Source: Verrucomicrobiia bacterium
Lineage (GTDB): Bacteria; Verrucomicrobiota; Verrucomicrobiia; Limisphaerales; JADLHS01
Direction: 5' to 3'
Assembly: GCA_023953615.1 (NCBI GenBank)
Contig: JAMLJH010000001.1
Location: 1,281,360 to 1,345,359 of the forward strand
Length of the DNA stretch: 64,000 nucleotides
Position 1 is the stretch's first letter, and every line of letters starts with the position of its first letter. Made by a program: the position numbers and the translations under genes. Positions 9,360 through 18,572 of this stretch are shown one piece after another. Under the pieces are notes generated by a model. The model was not told the DNA's origin and ran no database searches. It worked only from the letters and a program-made list of their open reading frames with translations.

Positions 9360-12300
9360 ATGTCCGCGTCGCCGAAGGCCAAAGGCCGCCGTTTCTGGCG
9401 GCGGCTGCGGATTTATTTTCGCGGCTTCCGCATCGCCGTCTGGCTGTTGATCTTCGTGGTCGTCGCGGCGTTGGTGTACCTGAACCAGGTGGGGCTGCCC
9501 GATTTTTTGAAGCGTCCGCTGCTGGCCCAAATTCAGAAATCCGGTTTGGACGTGGATTTCAGCACGCTGCGTTTGCATTGGTCGCGCGGCTTCATCGCGA
9601 AACAAGTTCAGTTTGGCGCGGGCGCGATTACCAACAATCCGGCGTTGCCGCGCTTCACGGCGCAAGAGCTGGAGTTTAATTTTCATCTCCGCGCGTTGCT
9701 GGAAGGACAGGTGCGTCTGGACTCGGTCATTCTGCGCCAGGGGGAATTGCAATGGACGTTGCCCGCCACCAACGGGACGCCCCGCGCGCTGACCATCAGC
9801 AACATTGAATCCAGCCTGAAATTACAGCCGGAAGAGCGCTGGTCGTTGGACGATTTCCGCGCGCAATTCGGCGGCGTTAATTTCTATGCGCACGGCGTGG
9901 TGACCAATGCGCCCGCGTTGTTCAAGCATCGCCGACGCACCACCGGCACGGGCGCGCCAACGCCCGGACCGAAGCCGCCCGAACCCGGGCGCGCCCGCTT
10001 CGATCTGGCCCGCTTGGAACAGCTCGCCGAACTCCTCGCGCAAATCAAATTCGCCACCCCGCCGGAACTGCGAGTGGAGGTGTCCGGCGATGGCGCCAAG
10101 CTGCGGTCTTTCGATGCGCGGCTGATCGTCAAAGCGCCGGCGGCGGAAACCCCGTGGGGCGCCGGCGAAAATCTACTGTTGCTGGCGCGTTTGTCGCCGC
10201 CAAGCGGCAATGAACAGTCGCGCCTCGAATTGAGTTTGCAGGCAGGTCAGGCCCGGACGGAATGGGCGAGCACGGTGAATTTGGAATTGGAGTTGCGCCT
10301 AGATACGATCATTACGCGTCCGGATCAAATCAACAGTCACCTGATCTTGCGCGCCGATGAAGCCGAAAGCCGCTGGGCCAGCGTGCGGGGCGGACAATTG
10401 AAAGCGGGCTGGGTGCAGCACACCACGAATCCCATTCCGCATCAGATCGAGATTGAAGCTCATGCCGACCGGGCCAACTCCTGGTTGACCCGCGCGGCGG
10501 ACGTAAATTTTGCCGCGCGTCTGGAGCCATTGCCCGAGCCGCCCGAACCGGCAGCGGCTCTCAGTTATTGGAACCAGCTGTTGCCGTATCAAATCCAGTG
10601 GGCGGCCAATCTCGGGCGCTTGCGCTCCGTGTTGCTCCAGGCGGATCAATTGAACGTGGCCGGAGACTGGCGCGCTCCGTCACTCGCCATCACGAATCTG
10701 CAGGCGCAACTCTACGGAGGCAGCGTGACCAGTGCCGCGCGGTTAAATGTTCAGACGCGCGAAGTGACCGTCCAATGCGCGGCGAATTTCGACCCGCTCA
10801 CCATTTTACCGTTGCTGCCTCCCGCAGCGCAAAATTGGTTGGGAAAATTTACCTGGGCGCAAGCGCCGCGCGTGCAGGGCGAGCTGGCGGTGACGTTGCC
10901 CGCCTGGACAAACGCCGCTCCCGACTGGCGGGGCGAGTTGGGGTCCACCTTGTGGCTGTCCGGCCAGACGGTGGTGACCAACGGCACGTATCGTGGCATT
11001 CGCGCGGATTGGGCCACCACGCATTTCCAGTTCTCAAATCAGGTCTGGAATTTGCCCGATCTCACCGTTGGCCGGCCCGAGGGGAAATTGCAATTGTCCC
11101 TGGAAGCGGACCCCGTCACGCAGGACTATTATTGTCGCCTGCGCAGCACGATTGATCCCATGGCGCTGCTGCCGGCGTTGGAGCCCGAGATTCAACGCGG
11201 TCTTGGGTTCTGCGAGTTTGGTCAGCCGCCCACGGTGGACGGCGAGTTGTGGGGACGCTGGTATGATCACAGTCGTTCCGGCTTTCGCGGTCAGATCGCG
11301 CTGACCAACGTGGCGTTTCGCGGTCAGATCGCCGACGTTGCCATGACGAAACTGGAATATACCAATCTGGTGGTGACGTGCGAAACGCCGCGCGTTTGGA
11401 GCGGCGCGCAATATGCCGCAGCCGAGGCCGTGGTCGCTGATTTCAATGCGCAACGGGTGTACTTCACCAACGCTTTCAGCACCTTCGCGCCCAGCAACAT
11501 TGTCCAGGCGATCGGGCCGGTCGTCGAACACGCGTTGGCCCCTTACCATTTTGGCGACCCGCCGATAGCGCACGTCTCGGGTCACGCGCCCATGCACGAC
11601 CCGAGCGATGCGTATTTGATTTTCGAGGGCACGGGGAAAAACTTTTCCGCGCTGAATCTTCAGACTTCCAATTATCAGGCCAAAGTGATTTGGGCGGGAG
11701 AAACGCTGACCGTGACCAACGTGGTGGGAGAATTTTATGGCGGCGCGGCGGAAGGTTGGGCGCATTTCGTCTTTGACGAGCCGGACGAGGCGAATTACGC
11801 GTTTGCCATCAACACGACCAACACGCATTTGCCGGCGCTGGTCACCGCTTTGACGCAGGAGACCAATCAACTGGAAGGCTGGCTGACCGGTCAATTGATG
11901 ATCACCAATGCCAATACGGAAAGCATCAAGACGTGGGCCGGTTCCGGCGCGGCGGTATTGCGCGATGGCCTGCTGTGGGAGCTGCCCATCTTCGGCATCC
12001 TTTCCGAGCCGCTGGATGCCTTGATGCCGGGAGTGGGCAACAGCAAATTCACCGAGGCCCGGGGCAGTTTCAGTTTTGGTCACGGAGAGATCGCTTCCGC
12101 CGATCTGCAAATGCGCTCCAGTGTGATGCGCCTGAAATATCGCGGCACGGTGGATTTTGACGGCCACCTGGATGCGCGGGTGATTGGCGAACCATTGCGC
12201 GACACGCCGGTGGTCGGCTCCTTGGTGAGCACCATTTTATCGCCGGTGGCTTATCTGTTCGCGTACCGCTTGACCGGCACCTTGGAAAATCCCCAATCCG

Positions 12301-12428
12301 AACCGGTCTATATTCCGCGACTGTTGCTCGTGCCGTTCAGTCCGTTTCAGACCATTGGCAATTTGTTTTCCAGCGAGGGCGATAAATCTGCGACGGAAAA
12401 ATTTTCGCCCGTGCCGGAGTCCGAATAG
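9360..12428 (+). CDS. large AsmA-like (AsmA/TamB superfamily) envelope protein
   Basis: About 1022 residues. A basic N-terminus is followed by one membrane segment ('IAVWLLIFVVVAALVYL') and then a very long beta-rich region. The final 250 residues ('LEGWLTGQLMITNANTESIKTWAGSGAAVLRDG', written here in part) resemble the AsmA-like C-terminal domain, as does 'RGTVDFDGHLDARVIGEPL'. AsmA/TamB-superfamily proteins are proposed to bridge inner and outer membranes and carry lipid. ATG 9360 is chosen because it follows the DUF4340 stop after one base; an ATG at 9336 is in frame and overlaps that gene. Last gene of the operon; the next gene is convergent. Confidence 0.8.
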   Translation: MSASPKAKGRRFWRRLRIYFRGFRIAVWLLIFVVVAALVYLNQVGLPDFLKRPLLAQIQKSGLDVDFSTLRLHWSRGFIAKQVQFGAGAITNNPALPRFTAQELEFNFHLRALLEGQVRLDSVILRQGELQWTLPATNGTPRALTISNIESSLKLQPEERWSLDDFRAQFGGVNFYAHGVVTNAPALFKHRRRTTGTGAPTPGPKPPEPGRARFDLARLEQLAELLAQIKFATPPELRVEVSGDGAKLRSFDARLIVKAPAAETPWGAGENLLLLARLSPPSGNEQSRLELSLQAGQARTEWASTVNLELELRLDTIITRPDQINSHLILRADEAESRWASVRGGQLKAGWVQHTTNPIPHQIEIEAHADRANSWLTRAADVNFAARLEPLPEPPEPAAALSYWNQLLPYQIQWAANLGRLRSVLLQADQLNVAGDWRAPSLAITNLQAQLYGGSVTSAARLNVQTREVTVQCAANFDPLTILPLLPPAAQNWLGKFTWAQAPRVQGELAVTLPAWTNAAPDWRGELGSTLWLSGQTVVTNGTYRGIRADWATTHFQFSNQVWNLPDLTVGRPEGKLQLSLEADPVTQDYYCRLRSTIDPMALLPALEPEIQRGLGFCEFGQPPTVDGELWGRWYDHSRSGFRGQIALTNVAFRGQIADVAMTKLEYTNLVVTCETPRVWSGAQYAAAEAVVADFNAQRVYFTNAFSTFAPSNIVQAIGPVVEHALAPYHFGDPPIAHVSGHAPMHDPSDAYLIFEGTGKNFSALNLQTSNYQAKVIWAGETLTVTNVVGEFYGGAAEGWAHFVFDEPDEANYAFAINTTNTHLPALVTALTQETNQLEGWLTGQLMITNANTESIKTWAGSGAAVLRDGLLWELPIFGILSEPLDALMPGVGNSKFTEARGSFSFGHGEIASADLQMRSSVMRLKYRGTVDFDGHLDARVIGEPLRDTPVVGSLVSTILSPVAYLFAYRLTGTLENPQSEPVYIPRLLLVPFSPFQTIGNLFSSEGDKSATEKFSPVPESE

Positions 12429-12522
12429 GCGCTTCGCGTGATGCGCCTCCACTCTCGAACCGTTCCAAGCCTGATCGTCACCTCAATGGTGTTGCCGCCG
12501 ATGGAGGGAGATCACGGTTCGC

Positions 12523-13620
12523 TCACTTCTTGACCGACGCGTCTTTCTCCGGCTCTTTGGAGCTGACCTCGGGATTTCGTTTGGCGAGAATGGCGGCCAC
12601 GATTTTCTCGGCGAGTTCCGGTTTTTCAATCAAAGCCTTTTTCGCCGCCTCGCGTCCTTGCCCAATCAGTTCCCCCTCGAATTGAATCCACGCGCCGCGC
12701 TTGTCCAACGCGCCGGAGTCAATGCCCATGTCGAGAATGCTGCCTTCCTTGTCAATGCCGTGGTTGTAAATGATGTCGAACTCCGCTTCGGTGAACGGTG
12801 GCGCCACCTTGTTTTTGACCACCTTCACTTTGACGTGATTGCCAATCGCCGCGCCGGTCGAGTCCTTGAGCGTATCTTTGCGGCGAATATCCAGGCGCAC
12901 GCTGGCGTAAAATTTCAGTGCCTTGCCCCCGGGCGTCGTTTCGGGATTGCCAAACATCACCCCGACTTTTTCGCGCAACTGATTGGTGAACACGCAAGTC
13001 GTCCGGGATTTGTTGAGAATCGCCGTGAGCTTGCGCAACGCCTGCGACATTAACCGCGCCTGCATGCCCATCGTGGCCATGCCCATATCGCCCTCCAGCT
13101 CGGCCTTCGGCACCAGCGCGGCCACGGAGTCCACCACGATGACATCGAGCGCGTTGGAACGGGCGAGGGTTTCGCAAATGGTCAAAGCTTCCTCGCCCGA
13201 GTCGGGTTGTGAAACCAGCAAGTCATCGAGATTCACGCCCAGCTTTTTCGCGTAAGCGGGATCCAGCGCGTGTTCCGCGTCAATGAACGCAGCCAGGCCG
13301 CCCGCTTTTTGCGCGTTGGCAATGACGTGCAGCATGAGGGTGGTCTTGCCGGAAGATTCCGGTCCAAAAATTTCCACGACGCGACCCCGCGGCACCCCGC
13401 CGACGCCCAGCGCCAGGTCCACAGCCAGCGAACCAGTGGGAATGACCTCGATCTTTTTCAACGCCTGCGCGGTGCCGAGCCGCATAATGGCGCCCTCGCC
13501 GTAACTTTTGGTGATGGTGGAAATGGCGGCATCCAATTCGCGCGAGCGGGCGGCGGCCTGTTTGGCGGCTTCAGTCTGTTTGGATTCCGTGGCCGTTTTG
13601 TCGGTGGTTTTTGGTGGCAT
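12523..13620 (-). CDS. recA: recombinase RecA
   Basis: RecA forms ATP-dependent filaments on single-stranded DNA, performs strand exchange and triggers LexA autocleavage. The 365-residue protein has Walker A 'GPESSGKTT' (86-94), the '[16 protein letters not shown]' segment, the conserved '[13 protein letters not shown]' Walker B region and loop L2 around '[20 protein letters not shown]'. The first 30 residues form a longer, charged N-terminal extension, and the C-terminal tail is Lys/Glu-rich. It is monocistronic, convergent with the AsmA-like gene. No clear LexA box was found in the 80 bp upstream. Confidence 0.99.
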   Translation of the reverse strand: MPPKTTDKTATESKQTEAAKQAAARSRELDAAISTITKSYGEGAIMRLGTAQALKKIEVIPTGSLAVDLALGVGGVPRGRVVEIFGPESSGKTTLMLHVIANAQKAGGLAAFIDAEHALDPAYAKKLGVNLDDLLVSQPDSGEEALTICETLARSNALDVIVVDSVAALVPKAELEGDMGMATMGMQARLMSQALRKLTAILNKSRTTCVFTNQLREKVGVMFGNPETTPGGKALKFYASVRLDIRRKDTLKDSTGAAIGNHVKVKVVKNKVAPPFTEAEFDIIYNHGIDKEGSILDMGIDSGALDKRGAWIQFEGELIGQGREAAKKALIEKPELAEKIVAAILAKRNPEVSSKEPEKDASVKK

Positions 13621-13634
13621 AAACTGGAGGCAAA

Positions 13635-13663
13635 ATCGTGGTTTGCGATTTGTTTCTTGTCAA
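13635..13663 (-). promoter_or_regulatory. possible sigma-70-type promoter of recA
   Basis: On the - strand a perfect TTGACA (13658-13663) is followed after 17 bases by CACGAT (13635-13640), a weak -10 match, 15 bases before the recA ATG. The -35 match is exact but the -10 is poor and the leader would be very short. Confidence 0.25.
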
Positions 13664-13799
13664 AAGCGACCTTAGCCAACTGCTGAAAGCGAGTCAATGT
13701 CGCGCGCGCAAAATCTGGCTACACAAAATCTTTCCGCCGGAGGTGGGAGACGCGCCCGCCTGGCGGTGCGGGCAGGTTTTACTCCGCTCTCCAGACCAG

Positions 13800-14417
13800 T
13801 TAGATCAGGGACAAATGTTTCAATCCTTCGCGGAAGAGCACCAGGGCGAAGAGTACCAGCAATCCCGCAAGCAGTTGCATCAGCCCGCGATAGTAGCGCC
13901 CGACTAAAAAATTGCGGGAGCGGCTGACCAGCAGGGCGATGCCGATTTTCGAGCCAACCAGCAGGAGATAAAATCCGGCGAGGAACGCGGTAGCCACAGA
14001 CCAATCTCGTTGCATCGCGTTCGCCAGCATGGCGGTGCCGACGGTAAGCCAAAACAGCCAGGGATGCGGGTTCAGCAGATTGGTGACGATGCCTTTCAGC
14101 CAGGATCGGGGCAGTTCGGCTGTCGCCGTGGCGTGGGGCTGGGCCGGACGAAATGTTTCCCATGCGAGGAACAGCACGAAAATTCCACCGGCTAGAGAGA
14201 TGGCCCCGAGCAGAGGTTGCCATTGCGCGAGTTTGGAGGCCAACAGTAATGTGACCAGAATGATGGGCGGATCCGTCAGCAGTGGAGCGAGTGCAATTTT
14301 GCAGCCCTCGCGCCACCCGTGGCGCAGGGTTTGCGTGAGCACCAGGGTCAGCATGGGGCCGGGTGAAATGCCGGCGGAGAATCCCAACAGAATCCCGGAC
14401 GCCAAGGCGGTCAGCAT
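13800..14417 (-). CDS. LysE/RhtB-family amino-acid exporter
   Basis: 205 residues with about six hydrophobic helices and the family hallmark near the N-terminus, 'GFSAGISPGPMLTLVL', followed by 'LRHGWREGCKIALAPLLTD'. The central 'WLKGIVTNLLNPHPWLFWL' contains the conserved Asn-Pro region of LysE/RhtB transporters. The family exports basic or neutral amino acids such as lysine, homoserine and threonine; the substrate cannot be read from sequence. It shares a divergent intergenic region with hisF. Confidence 0.9.
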   Translation of the reverse strand: MLTALASGILLGFSAGISPGPMLTLVLTQTLRHGWREGCKIALAPLLTDPPIILVTLLLASKLAQWQPLLGAISLAGGIFVLFLAWETFRPAQPHATATAELPRSWLKGIVTNLLNPHPWLFWLTVGTAMLANAMQRDWSVATAFLAGFYLLLVGSKIGIALLVSRSRNFLVGRYYRGLMQLLAGLLVLFALVLFREGLKHLSLI

Positions 14418-14551
14418 ACGCTCCAGCCTAAACTAAACCCGTTGCGGGCTTCAATAGTGGGCGATCATCCGGGTCACGACGGTCTTTCTGACGGGGGACC
14501 AATGAGCAAATAGGTTGCGCCCGGGAGATGAGGATTATTCAATATGCGGCC

Positions 14552-15331
14552 ATGATCGCAAAACGTGTCATTCCGTGCCTGGACGTTCACGCTGGCCAGG
14601 TCACTCGCGGCGTGCAATTCGGCGTGGCCGAGCAGGGCGGCTTGCGCAACGTGGGCGATCCGGTCGAGCTGGCGGTGCGCTACAATGAACAGGGCGCGGA
14701 TGAAATGGTGTTTTTTGACATCACGGCCACGGCGCACGGGCGCGGCACGATGGTGGATGTGATCGAACGCGTGGCGGACCAATGCTTCATGCCGCTCACG
14801 GTCGGCGGCGGGATCAAGTCGGTGGACGACATGTACACGATGTTGCGGGCCGGCGCGGACAAGATCAGCATCAATTCCAGCGCGTTGGCCCGGCCGGAAC
14901 TGATTCGTGAAGGGGCGGAAAAATTCGGCAGCCAGTGCATCGTGGTTTCCATTGACGCCAAGCGCACCGCGCCCGGTGTGGACCAATGGGGCGTGTTTTC
15001 CCACGGCGGCCGCAAGGACACGGGCCTGGATGCGATTGAATGGGCCAAGCGGGCGGTGGCACTGGGAGCCGGTGAGATTGTGTTGAATTCCATTGATGCG
15101 GACGGCACGAAGGCCGGGTTCGATTTGGCAATTACCCGGCGGATCAGTGAATCCGTCGGGGTGCCGGTGGTGGCGAGTGGTGGCGCGGGCAAGTTGGAAC
15201 ATCTGGCGGAGGTGTTATTGGCCGGAAAAGCGGATGCGGTGCTGGCTGCGAGTATTTTTCATTTCGGCACTTACACGGTAGGCGACGTGAAACAATATCT
15301 GGCGCAGCAGAACATTTCGGTCCGACGGTGA
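14552..15331 (+). CDS. hisF: imidazole glycerol phosphate synthase, cyclase subunit
   Basis: HisF is the TIM-barrel half of the HisF-HisH complex. It uses ammonia from HisH to turn PRFAR into imidazole glycerol phosphate and AICAR in histidine synthesis. The start '[12 protein letters not shown]' places the catalytic Asp at residue 11, as in the family; the second catalytic Asp is in 'VVSIDAKR'. Phosphate-binding loops 'VGGGIKS' and '[11 protein letters not shown]' are intact, and 259 residues is standard. An upstream ATG at 14528 is in frame but would add eight untypical residues. Other his genes are not next to it. The product AICAR is also the substrate of purH, which lies in this window. 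Confidence 0.97.
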   Translation: MIAKRVIPCLDVHAGQVTRGVQFGVAEQGGLRNVGDPVELAVRYNEQGADEMVFFDITATAHGRGTMVDVIERVADQCFMPLTVGGGIKSVDDMYTMLRAGADKISINSSALARPELIREGAEKFGSQCIVVSIDAKRTAPGVDQWGVFSHGGRKDTGLDAIEWAKRAVALGAGEIVLNSIDADGTKAGFDLAITRRISESVGVPVVASGGAGKLEHLAEVLLAGKADAVLAASIFHFGTYTVGDVKQYLAQQNISVRR

Positions 15332-15335
15332 TTTT

Positions 15336-15959
15336 ATGGAAGCCGCTAAAATCGAAGCCGCGCTGGCCGACATTACGGCGGAGCAGGACCCGACGCTCAA
15401 AAGCGCAAAGCTGGCTTCGCTGGTGAGTGCGCTTTGGCTGGAACGCGGCGTGGAGCTGGTCGTCGTGGGCGGTTCCGCCATCGAGATTTTGACGGAAGGC
15501 GCGTATGCCTCCGGTGATTTGGACATGTGCCATACGAACAAGGCGACGCTGCCGATCCGCGAACGACAGGAAGTCATGGCGCAACTTGAAGCCACAGGCG
15601 GCCCGCGGAACTGGCAGGTGGCTGGAATGTACGTGGACGTGCTGGGACCGGTGGAAAGTTTTGCGCGGACGCCGTTCCGCCAAGTTGAAGGTCCCTACGG
15701 AAGTTTTCTGGTGATGAAACCGGAGGATTTGCTGGTCGAGCGAGTGCTGATGTCATTCTACCTTGAATCCAATGAATCCGCCCGAGAATGCGCCAAAAAA
15801 TTTATTGCCGTCATTCTGACCGGCGGCATCGCCGTGGATTGGAACGAAGTCCGGCGGCTTGCGAATCTGCCGGAATACCGTAACCTTGTGGAGTCTGCGA
15901 AACTGGTGAAAGAAGTCGCCGATGAACTCAAAGTCCAAAGTCCCTTGCATTCCGATTGA
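15336..15959 (+). CDS. nucleotidyltransferase-fold protein (DUF6036-like)
   Basis: The segment 'ELVVVGGSAIEILTEGAYASGDLDM' has the Gly-Ser and Asp-x-Asp pattern of the polymerase-beta-like nucleotidyltransferase fold. 'VMKPEDLLVERVLMSFY' and 'ECAKKFIAVILTGG' resemble the helical second half of AbiEii/DUF6036-type proteins. These families include toxins and antitoxins as well as proteins of unknown role. It begins 4 bp after hisF, so it is co-transcribed with a histidine gene by position. Its end overlaps a small ORF by 38 bp. A toxin-antitoxin role is only an inference. Confidence 0.6.
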   Translation: MEAAKIEAALADITAEQDPTLKSAKLASLVSALWLERGVELVVVGGSAIEILTEGAYASGDLDMCHTNKATLPIRERQEVMAQLEATGGPRNWQVAGMYVDVLGPVESFARTPFRQVEGPYGSFLVMKPEDLLVERVLMSFYLESNESARECAKKFIAVILTGGIAVDWNEVRRLANLPEYRNLVESAKLVKEVADELKVQSPLHSD

Positions 15960-16131
15960 AGGTTCAATCAGTTGGGAAGACTGGTTGAAAGGCCGACGGT
16001 TTCGACGCGAGATGGGCAATCGCGTTGCGCCGGAAATCATCCGCCGCAAGAGCAGTTCCAAAGACCGGCGGTTGAAAAAACTGTTCAACGGCGAACGCGG
16101 TCTGCCGTTTACGCCGACCGAGCAGCTTTGA
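15922..16131 (+). CDS. small basic protein overlapping the nucleotidyltransferase-fold gene
   Basis: 69 residues, rich in Arg and Lys, with 'SWEDWLKGRRFRREMGN' in the middle. The ATG at 15922 lies inside the 3' end of the upstream gene in another frame, a 38-base overlap that suggests translational coupling. I do not recognise the family. Because of the overlap, the length and the charge it could be the partner of the upstream protein. It could also be a chance ORF. Confidence 0.4.
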   Translation: MNSKSKVPCIPIEGSISWEDWLKGRRFRREMGNRVAPEIIRRKSSSKDRRLKKLFNGERGLPFTPTEQL

Positions 16132-16357
16132 TTTCAACTTTCAGCCATCAACTGTCGGGTGGCGGCGCTCCGACTTCACTTTTGTCTTCCGCGCTTGATT
16201 TGAGCCTGCTCACGTCGGCTGCTACCGGGGAAAATTGGGCCACGAAGAATCGTTTCCGCCGAACAAAAGCATTGCCTCTGCGCGCGCGGTTTGGCTTCAT
16301 GTCGTGGTGGCACAAGCGGCCGGAACAGCGGGCTCCGCTCCGAGCGAACGTCGCCGG

Positions 16358-16621
16358 ATGCAAATCCTGTATTCCGGGCGGGTTCAAGGAGTCGGGTTTC
16401 GTTACACGGTCCAAAACCTCGCGACGGGTTACGAAGTCACCGGCACGGTGCGTAATCTGCCCGATGGCCGGGTGGAGTTGACCGCCGAAGGACCGCCCGC
16501 TGAATTGGAAGCGTTTCGCGGAGCGATTCGCGCGAGTGGACTGGGCGTCAACATCCGGCAGGAAGATGTGCGTTGGGAAGCGGCTCGAGGTGGTCTTGTT
16601 GGGTTTGCCATTGAGCGATAA
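16358..16621 (+). CDS. acylphosphatase
   Basis: The 87-residue frame from ATG 16358 carries the acylphosphatase signature 'GRVQGVGFR', whose Arg binds phosphate, and 'VTGTVRNLPDGRVE', which contains the catalytic Asn. The enzyme hydrolyses acyl phosphates such as carbamoyl phosphate and 1,3-bisphosphoglycerate in the cytoplasm. An upstream in-frame ATG at 16235 would add 41 residues of non-conserved sequence and is rejected. It sits 8 bp before the metallophosphoesterase gene. Bases 16132-16357 show nothing recognisable. Confidence 0.92.
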   Translation: MQILYSGRVQGVGFRYTVQNLATGYEVTGTVRNLPDGRVELTAEGPPAELEAFRGAIRASGLGVNIRQEDVRWEAARGGLVGFAIER

Positions 16622-16629
16622 TTTATTAA

Positions 16630-17352
16630 ATGAAGTTTGCGATCATAGCCGACATCCACGGAAATTGGGAGGCGTTTCAAGTCGTACTCGCGGATGCCAA
16701 GCAGCAGCAGGTGACCCATTACGCCTGTTTGGGAGATGTGGTTGGTTACAATGCCAATCCCAAGGAGTGCCTGGACCTCGTGCGGAAAATGAACATCCCC
16801 TGCGTGAAAGGAAATCACGACGAGTACTGTTCCAGCGAGGAGCAGTTGGAGGGGTTCAATCCCGCCGCCGCCGAGGCCGTCAACTGGACGCGGAAGCAAT
16901 TAACCGATGACGACCGCAAGTGGTTGCGGGACTTGAAATACTCCCGCATGGTGACGCACTTTACGATCGTACATGCCACGTTGGACGGTCCCCAACGCTG
17001 GGGTTACGTGTTCGATAAATTGGCGGCGGCCGCCAGTTTCACCTACCAAAACACGGCGTTGTGTTTCTTCGGGCACACCCATGTGCCGGTGGCTTTTGTC
17101 AAGGACAGCGTGGTGCGCGGCGGCACTTATTCAAAATTCAAGATCGAACCGGGCAAGAAATACTTCATCAATGTCGGCGCCGTGGGGCAGCCGCGGGACA
17201 ATAATCCCAAGGCGGCTTACGTGGTTTTTGACAGCACCGAAGGAACGATCGAGCTGCGCCGATTGGATTACGATATTCCCACGACCCAGAAGAAAATTCG
17301 CGCCGCTGGTTTGCCGGAACGGCTGGCTGAACGCCTGGCTTACGGTCGTTAA
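16630..17352 (+). CDS. metallophosphoesterase family protein (YfcE/DR1281-like calcineurin fold)
   Basis: All metal-binding blocks of the calcineurin-like fold are visible in order: 'IADIHGN', 'LGDVVGYNANP', 'KGNHDEY', 'IVHATLDGP' and 'FFGHTHVP'. The 240-residue length and the 'VGYNANPKEC' insertion fit the bacterial phosphodiesterase-like group often annotated only as metallophosphoesterase. The substrate is unknown. It probably forms a small operon with the acylphosphatase gene. Confidence 0.93.
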   Translation: MKFAIIADIHGNWEAFQVVLADAKQQQVTHYACLGDVVGYNANPKECLDLVRKMNIPCVKGNHDEYCSSEEQLEGFNPAAAEAVNWTRKQLTDDDRKWLRDLKYSRMVTHFTIVHATLDGPQRWGYVFDKLAAAASFTYQNTALCFFGHTHVPVAFVKDSVVRGGTYSKFKIEPGKKYFINVGAVGQPRDNNPKAAYVVFDSTEGTIELRRLDYDIPTTQKKIRAAGLPERLAERLAYGR

Positions 17353-17429
17353 GTCCATGAAGACCGGCGGCGACGCGAAGCCGCAATCTCCGTCCGGACG
17401 GCGGAGGTGATGGCAACACATCCGCAAGC

Positions 17430-18353
17430 ATGAGCCACCCGCTGCAATGGATCCGCGTCATTTCCGAAGGGCGGCCCGGTCACGAAAATCAAAGCGTGGG
17501 ACTGGCGTACGCGTTGGCGCGTCGCACCGGCGCCTGGGTTGAAGTCGTCCGCATTCCTCCGACCTGGAATTTGTTTCCCCGCCGTCGCGCTGCATTGCAA
17601 TCAAATCCGGCGTCGCCCCAGCTCGTCATTGGCGCCGGCCACAAGGTGCATCTACCCCTGTGGTTTGCCGCGCGAAAATTTCGGGCGCGTTCCGTGGTCA
17701 TCATGGAACCCACCTGGCCCAAACGCTGGTTTGATCTCTGCATTTTACCCAAACACGATACCGAACCGGGCCATCATAATCCGCGCCTGATTACCACCTT
17801 GGGCGCTTTGAACCGCATTCCGGAGGAAATCCCCACCAAACTGGCCCAAGGCCTCGTGCTGATCGGAGGACCGTCGCGGGCGTGCGGCTGGGATGCGCCC
17901 CAAACGCTGGCAGCGGTGGTGGCGGTGATTCGCACCCGCTCGAATTTGAGCTGGACCGTAACCGATTCACGCCGGACGCCACCCGATTTTTTGCAACAGT
18001 TGCGCGCGGCAAATTTACCGGCGGAAATCATCTCCCACCAACAGACGCCGCCTGACTGGGTGCCCGCGCATCTGCTGACCGCGACGGAAACGTGGGTGAC
18101 GGCCGACAGCGTTTCAATGATTTTTGAGGCGGTTACGGCAGGGGCGCAGACGGGGGTATTGCCCGTGCCGGCCCTCCATCCAACCGCGCCACCAATGCGC
18201 GCCATCCAAACGCTGATACGTGAGGGTTACGCCACCACGTTTGAAGATTGGAAGAGCAATGGGCAACAACTCGCTCCCGCCAGGTCGTTGCACGAAACCG
18301 GGCGCTGCGCAGACCTCGTCTTGCAAAAATTATTTCCTACTACCGCGCCATGA
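17430..18353 (+). CDS. ELM1/GtrOC1 family putative glycosyltransferase
   Basis: 'VISEGRPGHENQSVGLAYAL' and the later 'VLIGGPSRACGWD' with 'WTVTDSRRTP' are hallmarks of the mitochondrial-fission ELM1-like family (PF06258). In bacteria its members sit in LPS gene clusters and are presumed GT-B-type glycosyltransferases. 'VTADSVSMIFEAVTAG' matches the conserved C-terminal nucleotide-sugar region. 307 residues is a typical length. It opens the + strand arm of the surface-glycan cluster, with a 214-bp repeat-containing gap before the next gene. Confidence 0.85.
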   Translation: MSHPLQWIRVISEGRPGHENQSVGLAYALARRTGAWVEVVRIPPTWNLFPRRRAALQSNPASPQLVIGAGHKVHLPLWFAARKFRARSVVIMEPTWPKRWFDLCILPKHDTEPGHHNPRLITTLGALNRIPEEIPTKLAQGLVLIGGPSRACGWDAPQTLAAVVAVIRTRSNLSWTVTDSRRTPPDFLQQLRAANLPAEIISHQQTPPDWVPAHLLTATETWVTADSVSMIFEAVTAGAQTGVLPVPALHPTAPPMRAIQTLIREGYATTFEDWKSNGQQLAPARSLHETGRCADLVLQKLFPTTAP

Positions 18354-18476
18354 AAACGCCCGGCACCAAACCCGTGACGGCGATGCCCTCGGCGGCAAGA
18401 GCTTTCATAGTGTTGCCTCCCTTGCCGCTGCGAGTGGCCGCCTTTCTTCCGGCAATTCCCAACATTCGCCAAAAAA

Positions 18477-18572
18477 GCGACGAGGCGTCGCGGCCACCGT
18501 TTTCACGAGCGACGGGGCGTCGTGACCACCGTTTTCATGAGCGACGAGGCGTCACTGCTACCACGCCATGAA
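18477..18572 (+). repeat. three tandem copies of a 32-bp repeat running into a start codon
   Basis: Copies lie at 18477-18508, 18509-18540 and 18541-18572, each beginning GCGACGAGGCGTC or a one-base variant. Copies 1 and 2 share the tail 'CCACCGTTTTCA'. Copy 3 diverges at its end to give the ATGAAA that starts the GT4 gene at 18568. There are no spacers between copies. The string 'CTACYRCGCCATGAAA' also occurs 218 bp earlier at about 18339, so the region looks duplicated. Confidence 0.75.

Noticed and set aside
13621..13799. LexA-type SOS box in front of recA
   Set aside because: No dyad resembling known LexA operators was found in the sequence before the ATG.
18477..18572. Tandem 32-bp repeats suggestive of a CRISPR array
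   Set aside because: Copies are directly contiguous with no spacers, number only three, are imperfect, and no cas gene is near.
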